Shown here piece by piece: positions 1-10,921 of a stretch of DNA of 64,000 nt (its first letter is position 1; every line of letters begins with the position of its first letter). The notes under the pieces were generated by a model. It was given only the letters and a program-made list of their open reading frames with translations. It was not told the origin of the DNA and did not search any database. The stretch covers positions 27,368,790-27,432,789 of the forward strand of contig CM066913.1 of NCBI GenBank assembly GCA_033964015.1. Direction: 5' to 3'. The stretch is from Scolanthus callimorphus. Its lineage: Eukaryota > Cnidaria > Anthozoa > Actiniaria > Edwardsiidae. The position numbers and the translations under genes were made by a program.

Positions 1-204
1 TATGCTAGTAGTGTGCAAAAATACAAAACAAGATATGCAGCAAATAAAAATTTCTGCAAACCCAGAGTAAGAACAAATATAGGCAAGCAATCAATTGCTT
101 TCATGGCGCCTTATATCTGGAAAGATTTACCATTTCGGATTAAGGATTCTAGCATCTTTGCTTTTCCAAAACTTGCTAAGCATCATCTACTGTTTGTTCA
201 ATGA
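1..204 (+). pseudogene. 3' tail of a CR1/L2-like LINE ORF2
   Basis: The reading frame from about 13 to the TGA at 202-204 encodes the short C-terminal tail that follows reverse transcriptase in many animal LINE ORF2 proteins. It shows a PRVRTNIGKQS block, then APYIWKDLP and a Phe/Lys-rich end. In related tails the order is a basic PRxRTxxGK stretch, a Gly/Ala-Pro-x-x-W-N/K-x-L/I-P block and a short amphipathic end, which fits here. The fragment runs off the left window edge, so the rest of the element cannot be seen. No catalytic residues are present and it is almost certainly a dead 5'-truncated copy. The exact clade (CR1, L2 or Jockey-like) cannot be fixed. Confidence 0.7.
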
Positions 205-355
205 CTAAATAGAGAATCATAAAATTATTTATCTGCTGTACTAATAACCTTGATAAGCTCTTATATATATATATTTTTTTTTCTTTCTTTTTGGGGGGAG
301 GGTTCAGCGTTCTTTTTCATCTGCTCAAAAAAACAAACTTTTTTTACGTATATTT

Positions 356-552
356 GCTAGCAAAGTGTGTGAACCCATGTATTACTGGCAGTATATTTCC
401 AAATCCTGTTTTCTTGCTGTTACCACTGTCTCCCGCCATTTTGTTTGGGTTAAAAAACTTAATAAGCTTTGCTCTATCAGATTGCATTAGATCTAGAAGC
501 CTTCAGTTTATTGGCTAGCAAAGTGTGTAAACCCATGTATTACTGGTAATAT
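356..552. repeat. Direct repeat pair of about 39 bp
   Basis: The segments 356-394 and 514-552 are near-identical (GCTAGCAAAGTGTGTRAACC core followed by CATGTATTACTGG). They lie about 158 bp apart. A homopolymer-rich stretch precedes them. No gene is seen between 205 and 680. Confidence 0.7.
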
Positions 553-683
553 AAAAGATTTTATCACATAAGACTTCATTTTGGCAAGTCTACGAGACCA
601 GAAATTGCAGTACTCCTTGGTAGACTTCGGAAGGTGATGATGTCCGATGACTTCCCGATAATGTCGTGTGAGAACATTCATTT

Positions 684-1108
684 CATGCTCGGGTGAAGGT
701 TGGCTCTCAGCGTGCTAACCCCAAGTCACATGGTTACTATCATAGGGGTTGGTTGCTTAGGTAAACATTTTCATTGATCTCATTGTGCTCTTATTAAGTT
801 ATGGGAAGAGACCTGGCTCCGCCCCTGCGACGCTACAGGATTATATGACTTCCCATGGGACACTGCCTATTCTGTCCCCAGCCAAGTCTATTCCAAAACA
901 CAGAACCACTTCATAACTCAGAACCCCCACAGACCCTCTCCATAACTCAGAACCCCCACAAACACTCACCATAACTCAGAACCTCCACAAACCCTCTCCA
1001 TAACTCAGAAACCCTCTCCATAACTCAGAATCCTAAACAACTAACCCCTATGATAGTAACCATGTGACTTGGGGTTAGCACGCTGTTAGCCAACCTTCAC
1101 CCGAGCAT
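684..1108. repeat. Foldback element with minisatellite core
   Basis: An inverted repeat has arms at 684-750 and 1043-1108 (ATGCTCGGGTGAAGGTTGGC on one side, its complement on the other) with very few mismatches. Between the arms, from about 911 to 1031, is a tandem array of about five imperfect ~29 bp units built on CCATAACTCAGAACCCCCAC. This fits a non-autonomous foldback or MITE-like element with an internal minisatellite. No coding potential is seen. Confidence 0.75.
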
Positions 1109-1110
1109 AC

Positions 1111-1359
1111 AATAGTAATTCCAGCACTCGTTGCTGGGGGTCTTGTTACTATTTTCATTGATCTAATTAGTGCGAATATAAGACAATCCATGCTTTAGCA
1201 TAATCATTCTGGTTCCGACTGCCGCAGTCAGGCCGCCTCTCGACGCCTGTGTGCGGGCACGCGGGTGGCCTTTCTTGGTGGGGATTTCAGGAGCGGACAG
1301 GAGCCGTTTCACCAAAAATAGTAACAAGACCCCCAGCAACAGGTGCTGGAATTACTATT
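1111..1359. mobile_element. MITE with 43-bp terminal inverted repeats
   Basis: AATAGTAATTCCAGCACTCG at 1111 is mirrored by its complement ending at 1359. Each arm is about 43 bp with one or two mismatches. The element starts 3 bp after the right arm of the 684-1108 foldback, so it probably inserted at that end. The internal sequence is GC-rich and non-coding. Confidence 0.75.
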
Positions 1360-1689
1360 GTTAGCATGCAATTCTTGGTTTCACGTGTCACATGACCAAT
1401 GTAAAACTCCCTAAAATATGTATTTATTTCAAAATAAGGACAGCACCCTTTAGATACTGCCATATATTTGTGGTTAAGCGAGTTTCAGGTCAACCAAGTA
1501 AATATTTGTCGAGTTCTGGTAATAAACGATTTTAGTAAGAAATGACTCGGAACTTTGCGATTCGGTGCCTTATTTATTTCTCTGATGGCATCTTTGAATA
1601 ACATCTAATTCACACACAAATATAACCATGGCAGTTGAATGTATGGAGCCGCCATGTTTGTGCCCCTTGCGGCCAAATCTGGAAGTCTC

Positions 1690-2204
1690 TTAAAATCGAA
1701 TGACATGTTTAGTTACGCGTTTGAGGGCACCGACAGCTGCAGAGATCTTTTTTGATTTTTCCTCAATATGATTGTCCCATGAAAGCCGGGTGTCAATTGT
1801 TACGCCCAACGATTTGGCGGTGGTAACCCGCTTTTAATTTAAACTAAGACGATTTGACTGCAGCCATTTGTTCAGGTTCTTCAAGTCTGAGTTAATCAAG
1901 GTTTGAAGATAATTTGGGAGGTCGTTAATGTAGATAAGGAATAATAGGCAACCTATAATGCTGCCTTGAGGGACACCACAAGTGATCGGCAAAGGGTTTG
2001 ACAAATAGCCATTGACATTGCATTTCTGGTTGCGATTGTTAAGGTAGGACTCAAACCACTTGAGGGTGGGGAGGTCAAAGCCATAACAACTTAATTTACG
2101 CAGAATAATTTCATGGTCTATTACTGAGTACAATGAATAATAATAGCGGATATTGGTAGAATTTGACCTACTGAATAATGTCTGCTCGTTAGTGGAGTTC
2201 AATT
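1690..2204 (-). pseudogene. LINE reverse transcriptase fragment (CR1-like), interrupted
   Basis: On the minus strand the frame shows VIDHEIILRKLSCYG (finger/palm A region), LKWFESYLNNR, then GVPQGSIIGCLLFLIYINDL, the conserved GVPQGS..GPLLFLIYINDL block of non-LTR reverse transcriptases. An in-frame TAA near 1834 separates this from a same-frame continuation, KSLGVTIDTRLSWDNHI, which is the thumb region of the same protein. The YxDD palm motif expected between the two blocks is missing, so an internal deletion is likely. The 5' side of the fragment ends at the Mutator-type MITE beginning at 2205, and the 9-bp target duplication shows that the MITE inserted into this LINE. The copy is dead. 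Confidence 0.8.
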
Positions 2205-2299
2205 GGATGTTACTAAAACGAGGAACGGGTATCCGGGGAACGGGGACCCGCGGTCTGTGGACGAGTTTCGATGGATTTTTTCGTGGAAAACCACACTGA

Positions 2300-3087
2300 T
2301 AGTCCAGTCATTTTGTGAAATGACCCACGACTAATTGAAACAGAAAGTTTCTCAACGGTTTCAGGGCCAGAAAGTCAACCTAACAAACATACTAAAAGTC
2401 CTAAAAAATCCATGTAGCGGAACATCTCAAAATTCAAGTTTGAAAAGACGACACAATTTTCTTTTGTTGGCGGCCATCTTGTCCTTTGTTATTAATGAGT
2501 TTTGCCGCACTTAGTTTTGCGAAGCTATTGATATTCGCTATACTGTACAGTATTCCCAGCTAAGTGTTTAAATTTTTAGTGGTTTAAAATGGACTCATTC
2601 GTGTTATATATACTTTGTTAGGTATGTTATTTTTGCAAACTACGCTTTAACTAAGAGAAATTTCCAATGTCATAATTCCAATACAGTGCCTGGTTAGGAA
2701 TCTTGAAACACGTTTCCATAAACAACTCAATACTTCTTAATAATGGATTCGGTTGGCAAACATCAATAGACTCTATACAAGGGTAATTGCTATGTAAAGG
2801 AAAGCGTTAGAATATTTACCTGTAACGCGTTACAGTCTAGAACTAGTTTCATCAGCGTAGAGCTATAAGTGCCGTAAACCTCATTAATAACAAAAGCCAA
2901 TATGGCGAAGAAAACTGTTTCCGATTATTTGAATAAATCCCTTTTTTTGAGAGGTTGCCGTTTCGGGATTTTGGACGACTTTTGATATGTTATCAAGTGA
3001 GTATAACAGAGACTAAATCCGTTGAGATTTGTACTGTTGCAATTTGTTCCGGGTTAGCCTTATTATTCGCGTAAAATGACTGGACTA
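2300..3087. mobile_element. Harbinger-like TAGTCCAGTCA element nested in the Mutator-type MITE
   Basis: The ends TAGTCCAGTCATTTT and AAAATGACTGGACTA form terminal inverted repeats, flanked by TGA at 2297-2299 and 3088-3090. The Mutator-type copy at 42253-43211 lacks this block and reads straight through the same site (GTCTGGGGACGAG then AACCAATACG), which supports insertion. The family has two other members here (4532 and 14614), one flanked by TAA. Three-bp TWA-type duplications suggest PIF/Harbinger ancestry, although TGA is not the usual target. No transposase is seen. Confidence 0.72.
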
Positions 3088-3172
3088 TGATGCGAGAACC
3101 AATACGTCCATAACTGCATAGATGTGCAAAAATGAAAATAAAAGATAATTGTTTCTGATGTCAGAGAAAGTG

Positions 3173-3324
3173 CAGGGGCGTAGCCAGGAGGGTGGGGAGG
3201 GTGAGGAGGGGGGAGGGGAGATTTTCCCATACACTTACTGTATTTGCTGGAGGAAATTTGAACATTTTCGTCCCATGTTTTCACTATCCAGCCCCCCCTT
3301 CAGAAATTCCTGGCTACGACGCTG
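3173..3324. mobile_element. Small MITE, CAGGGGCGTAGCCAGG ends (hAT-like)
   Basis: CAGGGGCGTAGCCAGGA at the left is complemented by TCCTGGCTACGACGCTG at the right, and the AAGTG motif appears on both sides. The terminal sequence is like that of animal hAT-type MITEs, but the expected 8-bp duplication is not clear. The block is absent from the related element at 42253-43211, which supports it being an insertion. Confidence 0.55.
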
Positions 3325-3884
3325 AAGTGAGAACCATTATTACGTTTGCAAGAGCAAGTTGTTTAGAGAGCTTAGCAGTACAAGTGGGATGTTTTCATCG
3401 GCATGCTATCATTCTTCTTGTTAAAACAAAAGCCTGCAAAGAAAATTATGGAAATCCAGGAATCATGTTGCTGAGAAAAGGAAGCTGTTATGATGTATAG
3501 GAGGATGGAAATTACATGACTTCGCACAACTTCACACAGGTAGGGGATGTAAACAAGACTGCATCACCTCGCTGAACTTATGATCAGCAAAGAAGAGTAA
3601 AACTCCTAGAAAAGCAGCTGTGGCTGCGACTGAAATCCATCGCCAACAACACAAATTCATCTGCTTGCCTTTGACTGATTTTAAAAAGGTATTTTGTAGC
3701 ACGAAAACCAGTAAAACGGCTTGCATTTCTTCGAAAAGAATTTCCACTCACAAACGGCGGCTATGGTTATATTTGCAAAATGGGCAAAACCGCTGAAAAC
3801 TCGTCCCCATACCGTGGGTCCCCGTTCCCCGGATCCCCGCTGCCCGGGTCCCCGTTGCCCGTTTTAGTAACATCCAGTTCAATT

Positions 3885-4440
3885 GTGGTATAGGTTTCAA
3901 GGTAGGGGCGTTTCTCGTTCGAGTTCCAAAACCACAGGGTACACGAGTATGATTTTATGAATACAATTCCTATTTACTGCGAGTATGACCAAAATTGAAT
4001 CCTACCTACAAATGCCGCTATGTTGTAATACAAAGCATTGAAAACATCTTCACCAAATTCTGTTTTATAATAGTAACTCTTGATACCTGTTTTCTGCGGC
4101 CGAAAACACCAAAATATGGTCACACGGTCGCCATTTAGGAGCCGCCTTTAAAATCGGATGTTTCTACTACCTGGTTACCAAGTCAAAGGCCAGGCTACAT
4201 TTTGTTGCGTATTTTATCCCCACGCTTATCGACTGTGTAAAAATTGTTCACTCAAGTGTTATGTAAAATCAAGACCATGTTTCCCTTCCGGATGGTCGCT
4301 TGATAGAGGCGATCCCGTGCTGTAGTTATCAAAAGGCGTCAGCGCCTTTTTATTTTCTTGATTCTATCCTATCTGATTTTGTTAGAGTATTTTTCACGTG
4401 ACATGTCCAGGGCGTTGTCACAGATATTCTTGTGGATGGA
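3885..4440. other. No gene seen
   Basis: Unassigned AT-rich sequence. It contains a short perfect hairpin near 4333-4352 (AAAGGCG..CGCCTTT) but no splice-supported exon or recognisable repeat. Confidence 0.5.
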
Positions 4441-4441
4441 C

Positions 4442-4525
4442 AGAAACAATGGTAAATAGGCCATGTAATCAAGGAAGGAGATCTGCAAGAGAAACAATGA
4501 TAAATTGGCCATGTAATCAAGGAAT
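4442..4525. repeat. Direct duplication of about 34 bp, 50-bp period
   Basis: AGAAACAATGGTAAATAGGC and the following CATGTAATCAAGGAA recur once, 50 bp further on, with one or two changes. Confidence 0.65.
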
Positions 4526-4531
4526 AAATAT

Positions 4532-5050
4532 TAGTCCAGTCAATCTATGCTCACAAAGTGGTCAACCGGGAACGCATATAAAAAATAAGCTGTCGTTTAT
4601 GCCAATGCCTATAAGAGGACTTGGGCGAGCCGCGCAGGTTCCCTGTGGATGCTACTACTGGTTTCGGCCGTGTTCAAAGTATTTTTTATATGTAAGTTTT
4701 TTCGACGGTCTAATACCAAAATTAACATACTTGAAGTCCCCAAAAAACGGAGTATAGTACAGGAACACGCCGAAAACGACCAATTCCCAAACAGAGTTTG
4801 TATGAAAAACCGCAGGGAGCCCATATCGCTTAAAAATGCATAATATTTAACTAGACTCGTTTGGTGAAACTTTCCGAAGCATAGTTTTAAACACAAATGG
4901 TGGTATTAAAAAAAACCCATTCAATTCTACTTTCGCAAGAGTTTGATATCTCGAAAATATGAGGCGCCGGCTAGGGACACTTTTGTTCGCTAAATTATTG
5001 CCTTTGATAACGGCACTAGATCAACATACATTTAGAGAAAATAAAAAAGA
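4532..5050. mobile_element. Partial Harbinger-like TAGTCCAGTCA element
   Basis: TAGTCCAGTCAATCTATGCTC at the left matches the terminus of the element at 14614. Internal landmarks occur in the same order, including the block around TTTTTTCGACGG, a GGAACACGCCGAAAACG segment and GAGTTTGATATCTSG. A matching right terminus (TGACTGGACTA) was not found downstream, so this copy appears truncated near 5.05 kb. Confidence 0.6.
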
Positions 5051-5525
5051 AAAAAACAAAAGAAAACCGTTTAATTAACTGACCTTTTTAGCGCCTGTTT
5101 CCTGAAACCCTCATATGCAAAGCAATTTATGTTAATATAGATTATAGATTCTTAGACATTAATGACCCTGAATTCATCTTCAATATTAATAGCCATAATC
5201 AGCCTACGATGGCATATTCTCAGTCCGTGTTCTCAGCAAAGATGCCACATCGCGCTCTTACGGGATGACAAAAGGCAAGGCCTTCAAGAAGCATACCCGC
5301 TCTCCATGCCGGCGTCGGCAAGTAGCAACATTCGATTCCGCGACAGCAGTACTTTTCGGTGCTCTTGTCGAAAGCACGACCTTGAGTTTAATACTGCTTG
5401 CAGACAATATAAGGCCTGTAAGGGATCCGCGTGCACCAACCCGCCCATGCCGTCTTTTCTGATGACACGGACTGAGACCACGCAAGCTGGCAAAATTGCT
5501 CTTCTCTTTGAGACTATATAAGTAA

Positions 5526-6266
5526 CTAGCTGATGCTCGTGAAAAATTCACGGAGTATATAAAGGGGGCAATTTATTTTACTTTTAGTATTAATATTCGC
5601 TTTAAAAAAGTAGTGTTAGTTACGGGATGATATTTTAGAGAGAATATTATTTATGACTTTAGCGCGCGCTCGGCGAAGCAAGCCTGTCATATGGTACGTT
5701 TGTTCAAACTTGAATGAAAATTTTTCTAGGCTCAAAGCTTTCCAATTGAAGTTATCCCGTTACATAACTGTAAATAATCTGTAATAGCACCATTTAGGTT
5801 TGGAATGTCTATGGTGATTTCGGCTGTGCGAACTGAATTCTTTTTAGTTTCTGTGGAACACTTCAACATGGCGGCGACGGTGGCTTTGTCCCTCGCTTAA
5901 AAAATCGCTTGAATTAAAACTTAGCCCAAGGCGAATCTTTTCCAGAAAAAAAAAACACGCCCAGTGGATATCTTTCCTCCTTCTCTTCTGGTTTGTGTCC
6001 TTCGCATTGTTATACAGCGTCAGGATATATACTTAGAGAATATTATCCATGGCTTTGGTGTGTGTAAATGTGTGATTTCGACTTGGCGCGCGCTTTGGAA
6101 AGAAAGGCAATGGTGTACATTGTTTAGGTTTGAATGAAAATTTTTCTCAGCTCAAAGCTTTCGAATTAGAATTAACCCTGCACATTCCTGTATGTAATCT
6201 GTAATAGAACCATTTAGGTTTGAATGTCTATGGTGCTTTTGGCTGCGCGAACTGAGTTCTTTTTTT
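5526..6266 (-). mobile_element. Helitron 3' half (minus strand)
   Basis: Read on the minus strand the element ends with a short hairpin (CGTGAATTTTTCACG, 5538-5552), a 7-nt spacer and CTAG at 5526-5529 followed by host T. These are the hallmarks of a Helitron 3' terminus. The body holds two ~400 bp tandem copies, from about 5637 and 6035, each with AGAGAATATTATYYATGRCT and an ATGGCGGC segment. The same body is found at 11082-11725 and 16890-17520. No Rep/helicase coding is seen, so this is a non-autonomous copy. It is cut off at 6266 by another repeat. Confidence 0.72.
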
Positions 6267-6950
6267 AGCGGAGCTCCTTAGCGGCCGAAGGCCGCAGAGC
6301 GGAGCACCATACCTAAGAAAACAGCGTCCTAACGATAGCAAATGTAGCACATGTATGATATCCAAAGCGTACTATCCACAGGGTACCCAAAATGTCGGGG
6401 GTCGGGGGGAGGGGGGGGGGGGGGGGGGGGTAGGCTGCTCACGTGACAAACTACAGGGAATCCAAGGGACCAAATATTGGTGAATTCTGCTTGAAAATAA
6501 ATTGCAGAACTGTTCTAACTGAAACGTATGTTTACAAAAAAGCCAGGGACTACGAGTGTCCTGTCCTGCTAATGGCGGCAGAGATTGTTACCTGGCCATT
6601 TCTTCGCCCTTTCTTACACAAAACAGGGGCATTTATAACCGGACAGAGTTTTGTCGAAAGGTAAAACTAACTAATGAGAAGCTGCATTTGTACATTACGG
6701 CAGTAGCGTGAGTCAAAAAGGTTTTATTTTGAGAATTAATTTGTTTTGAGAGTCTATGGCGGCAAGTTGTTCAAACATTTCGATTCGTGGATCAAAGTCA
6801 CTGGATAAGAGCAATGTTTATATATATAGGACATTCACAAGTTCCGAACAGATTTACATTCAGGTTGTTCCTACACGGGGGAAAAGTTACTCAGGATGAA
6901 GGTAAAATTCGCTGTTTCTTTTTCGAGCATGTTGACTTTTGTTGAATCTG
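6267..6950. repeat. Dispersed repeat family AGCGGAGCTC, copy 1
   Basis: It starts AGCGGAGCTCCTTAGCGGCC with a perfect GCGGCC/GGCCGC mini-hairpin and shares ordered blocks with 25425-26440: a CATACCTAAGAAAA stretch, CCACAGGGTACCC, a G-rich tract, a CTCACGTGA site and a distal block around ACATTC.CAAGTTCCGA. The alignment is patchy, so the copies are old. No coding sequence is recognised. The poly-G tract at about 6408-6430 is prone to assembly error. Confidence 0.6.
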
Positions 6951-7440
6951 AGTGTTACACGTAGGCAATCAGTCAATCTCGAGGAACCGTAAAGCATTTA
7001 TCGAAATAATGTCGGTACAGCCTGAAAGTGAGGCGAGAAAAAAAATAGGTGTGGCCGATTGTCACGTGATACTAACTCCGATCTCCCCAACTTTTGTACT
7101 GACATGTATTTCAGTCTATGGGTAGTATGTATTTTATATTGGCTGCGCGACAGAAATCAAACTGTTTTTATACGAGAGGTTCAAAATTGGTTGGCATGGG
7201 TGCAAAATTACTGGGTCGATCCACTTGAAGTTGTTTGTTAGAATTTCATAGCCTTTATGCATTCACTATTTACAAAGTCATTGTTATTAGAAGAAGTATG
7301 CCTATCTCCCTGTGGAAATCAATGTTATACACTGTACAAACAGGGGTTTACTTAGATTAAAAATACCAATTAGCCATTGAGACAATAAAATTTAACACCA
7401 AATTTTTCCATATTAGTAGTATAGTAGGGACCGAATTAGC
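6951..7440. other. No gene seen
   Basis: AT-rich sequence with short chance reading frames only. No splice-supported exon or repeat structure was recognised. Confidence 0.4.
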
Positions 7441-7451
7441 GTTTTTTTTTG

Positions 7452-7775
7452 TGGTGGAATACTAGTTTTGTGGTGGAGGTCAAAAGTCACGTCAGAGCCA
7501 CGTCAGGAATGTTGTGGTAGAGGTCAAAGGTCACTTCAGGAATGTTGAGGCGGAGGTCAGGAATGTGAAGAATGTAGGGTATCAGGTTACCTGTAGTATG
7601 GGGTACCCTCCCCATACTTTTTTTTCAAACAAGGGGTACCCCGCTCCCCCTCTTTTTTTTTCAAGTAAGGTAGATACCCTCCCCCCTACCTAGAGTTATG
7701 TGGCGCTAGGGGTATCAGGTTACCTATAGTTATGTGGATATACGCCACTTGGGGTATCAGGTTACTTATAGGCTA
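7452..7775. repeat. Imperfect tandem repeats with nuclear-receptor-like half sites
   Basis: From 7452 to 7570 the motif TGGTGGAGGTCAAARGTCAC recurs imperfectly two to three times with TCAGGAATGTT. From 7577 to 7775, GGGTATCAGGTTACCTATAG recurs three times. The first block contains AGGTCAAAGGTCA (7521-7533), a perfect direct repeat of AGGTCA with 1-bp spacing. Confidence 0.6.
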
Positions 7776-8359
7776 GGATCTCCGGATAGGTAATGACGTC
7801 ATAGGCTATTTTTAGTAACACATGGTTTATTCTCTCTTTACTATCCATTACATTCCATTCCATTACATTTATTACATAAAATTCTATGACATAAAAATGT
7901 CCCTCCTACCACTTTAAATAAAATAGTAATAACTATAAAATAAGAGTATTTATTACATAAAATGTCCCTCTGGAAAATGTCAGTGTAGCGATACCCTGGA
8001 CTGTCAATTCAATAGCGATGGTAAAATCGTCCACCCCACTTTGGCACTTCTGGCTGTTCTGGGATAGGTTGCTTCTTGAACATCTTGTTGAGTAAAAATT
8101 TCGCTTCTTCTGCGCTAATTCGGTCCCTCTTATACTACTCATATTGCATACTTTGTGTCTAAAATTTAGCCATTGGGCAATTCCAGAAATGATGTACATG
8201 GGTTTTTTTGAAGCTGGAAGCTAGGTTAACGTCTCAGGAATTCTATATGCATGGAGGGGGGGGGGGGGGGGGTTACCCATTTTGGAAATTCTGGATGCAT
8301 AATCTATTGTTTCTCTTACTTCTCTATAACATTTTGTTACTACATTTTGTTGCCGCCCG

Positions 8360-9050
8360 TGGTGGGGGACATATATTTTCTGGAATTGCCCATAATGGGT
8401 TATCAGGCAGTGTATCCGATGGGGATTGAAAATTTTGTATTTTCTCTCTTGGTCGTATAATGGTTTCTATTTGTCTTTGAAAAAAATTTCACTATTGCTT
8501 GGCTTGGATATATTGTTCAAATTAGCGTCTAAATAACATAGTCTCTACACGGTTAGAGCCCCTGATGGAAATCCGCTGACTCAATACCGTGTAGCCAGGC
8601 CCAATAGTGCAGTGACCACGCTTGGAGGGGAGCAGAGCAAAGGGCACAAAAGATGGGCGAGATAGGTAATGTGGGAAGGTTTCTATTTCTTTTGATATTT
8701 TTTAAATAAGAACACACATTCAGAATTACAAAGTTACGCAAAGTAGTAAAATTTTACATATTCCATGTTTTGCCAAATGGTATACTTCAGTCTAAAATTT
8801 ATCCCTATGTGTTTGAGGCAAACCCTAGACTTGCTCCAAGTCAACCTCTCATAGGATACAAGCAGGCAAAAATTTGAAGGACTTTGAGGAAGTCTAGGCA
8901 TAACCCATGGGGATCGAAAAATGTGTCTTTTCACTGTTAGTGGTATAATACATTTGTATTTGACATAATTTTCAATGCTTTAGAAAAACATTTAATTTAC
9001 CCTCTTCACTATTGCTTGACTTGGATCTGCTGTAGAAACTAGCAACTAAG
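8360..9050. repeat. Dispersed repeat, two internal partial copies
   Basis: The block around 8360-8640 (CCCATAATGGGTTATC, then TTCACTATTGCTTGG and CACGGTTAGAGCCCCTGATG) matches 27880-28140. A second partial copy of TTCACTATTGCTTGACTTGG occurs near 9006. The G tract at 8255-8273 lies just to the left. Confidence 0.65.
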
Positions 9051-9426
9051 GCTGTATTCCATTATGTATGGGGGGAGGCAGGTTAAATTCTAAGGGGATA
9101 CACATATTTTTCCGAAGAATGAGGGGGATGCAAGTAACTTGTTCTAAGTTCTGTTACATTGCCAGCCATACTGTGAAATTCAAATTTCAACGATTTCTGT
9201 TGGGAAGAATGCCCCCTCAACCCCCTTGAAGAGGTTACAGTTTACAGTACCGTATACAATAATTAAAAAAACTCATTAATATTCAACAGGCATTTTGTCC
9301 AATCGAATGACCTCCTTTAGTCACGAGGATGTGCTTTTATACCCATAAAATCCTCAACATTTCTAAAGCCGGGGAGGGATTTGAAAATCGGCCTCAGGGA
9401 AAAATGGGGTACAATGCAATAACAAT

Positions 9427-9504
9427 GAAATGAAAATTAACATGAACCTTTATATAAAGACACATGTGTCTTTATATAAAAGTTCATGATAATTTACATT
9501 TCAT
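9427..9504. repeat. Spacer-free palindrome (about 78 bp)
   Basis: The sequence is centred at 9464/9465 on ACACATGTGT. It is nearly self-complementary outward through TTTATATAAAG, CATGAAC and the ATGAAATG/CATTTCAT edges, with only a few mismatches. It could form a cruciform or hairpin. Confidence 0.8.
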
Positions 9505-9805
9505 AAAAGTTCACTAATAAAAAGAAGGGAAAGAAGGGACTGCGGACAATGCAGAAACCTGGCTTTGTCAAAGGAATTTCACTTGAACGATCTGATTGGC
9601 TAGAGTGTAAAAGATCTATCAGCGCCGCGCCAATAACCGCTTAGGTGCTGATGTACATAGACCGTGACGCGTTATCCCTGAGAGATTCTGACTCTCTATT
9701 CTAGTAGTGATTCCGCTCTACCTTCTCCGTGAAGAGAGCAACATTCTGCAGTTACATAGACTACTTGCAGCCCTTCTCCGGCGAATGTCCGCAGTCCTTT
9801 TTTTC

Positions 9806-10919
9806 GGGGTGTCTGTAAAAGCAGGAACCCCAAGGAACTCTCCCAGAATCCCCCGAACCCCCCCCGAAATCATCCAGGATAACCCCCCTCAAAATTTTTA
9901 TAAATATACATTTAACTAAAAATACTAGAAAAAAAGATAGTCTCCGGAAGGGAACATCGCTAGACGATGAAACTTGGACAAAAAGTTATCTTCGAGGCTT
10001 GAAAGGTGCAACACCAGAGTCACATGACATGACGATTTTTATCCTTTTATCTCGAAGGGAACATCGCTAGGTGACCATACTTGGACAAAGTTATCTTCAT
10101 TGCAAGGTCCAGCATCATGCTCAAGTGGCATGACGTCATCGATGATGGCATAAAAAAAATTGATATCTCGAGAACGGAACATCGATAAGTGGCCAAACTT
10201 GGATATAGTTACATGTTCGAGGCAAGGGAGGTGCAAAACCATGACGTCATCAAAACTAGATTTATATCGAAAAGGGAAGATTGCTAGATGACGAAACTTG
10301 GAGAAAGTTATTTTCGAGGCTTGAGAGGTGCACCACTAAAGTCACAGTGACATGACTTCATCTCGCAACAACAAAGTCAAGTGGCATTACGTCGTCATCG
10401 ATGACGTCATGCCACGTGACCATTGCGTTGGACCCTTTTGCCACGAATACTTATCCAAGTTTGGTCACCTAGCAATATTGCCTTTTCGAGATACTAACTT
10501 TTCTAGTTTTGATGACGCCATCAACGACGTCACGTCATGTAACTTTGCACCTGCTTGCGAAGATTACTTCCAAGTTTTGTCATCTAGTGATGTTTCCTTT
10601 CCCGAGATATCATTTTTTCTAGTTTTGACGGTGTCATCGATGACGTCATGCCACTTGAGCATAGTGCTGGACCCCCCTTGCCATAAAGGTAACTTTGTCA
10701 ACGTTTTGTCACCTAGCGATGACATCATCGATGACGTCATGTCATGTGACATTGGTGTTGCACCTCTCAAGCCTCGAAGATAACTTTGTCCAAGTTTCAT
10801 CATCTAGCGATGTTCCCTTCCCGTGAAATCTTTTTTTTTTCTAGTTTTTGAAGTAAGAATGTGTATATTTTTTAATTTCGAGGGGGTTCCGGGAGGGTTC
10901 CTGGTTTTACAGACACCCC
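9806..10919. mobile_element. Foldback element with inverted ~110-bp arrays and CRE-like sites
   Basis: The termini GGGGTGTCTGTAAAA and TTTTACAGACACCCC are inverted repeats. Inside, about four direct copies of a ~110 bp unit (GGGAACATCGCTAGAYGAYG, then AACTTGGACAAAGTTA and CGAGGCTTGARAGGTGCA) are followed by about three copies in reverse orientation, with the turn near 10.4 kb. The perfect octamer TGACGTCA occurs near 10131, 10243, 10402, 10640 and 10732. There is no transposase. Confidence 0.75.
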
Positions 10920-10921
10920 TT

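Larger units (their letters stand above)
2205..3875. mobile_element. Mutator-type MITE (copy 1), 9-bp target duplication
   Basis: The element begins GGATGTTACTAAAACG and ends CGTTTTAGTAACATCC, with GC-rich repeated GGGGAACGGGGA-type motifs just inside each end. It is flanked by a perfect 9-bp duplication, AGTTCAATT, at 2196-2204 and 3876-3884. A 9-bp duplication with long inverted ends is typical of Mutator-like elements. No transposase is present. A second copy lies at 42253-43211. Comparing the two shows that this copy has gained two insertions, at 2300-3087 and about 3173-3324. Confidence 0.8.

Noticed and set aside
684..1040. CRISPR-like repeat-spacer array at about 911-1031
   Set aside because: The units are adjacent imperfect tandem repeats without unique spacers, in an animal-type genome.
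3192..3500. 102-codon plus-strand frame
   Set aside because: It crosses the boundary of a hAT-like MITE nested in a Mutator-type MITE, so it cannot be an ancestral gene.
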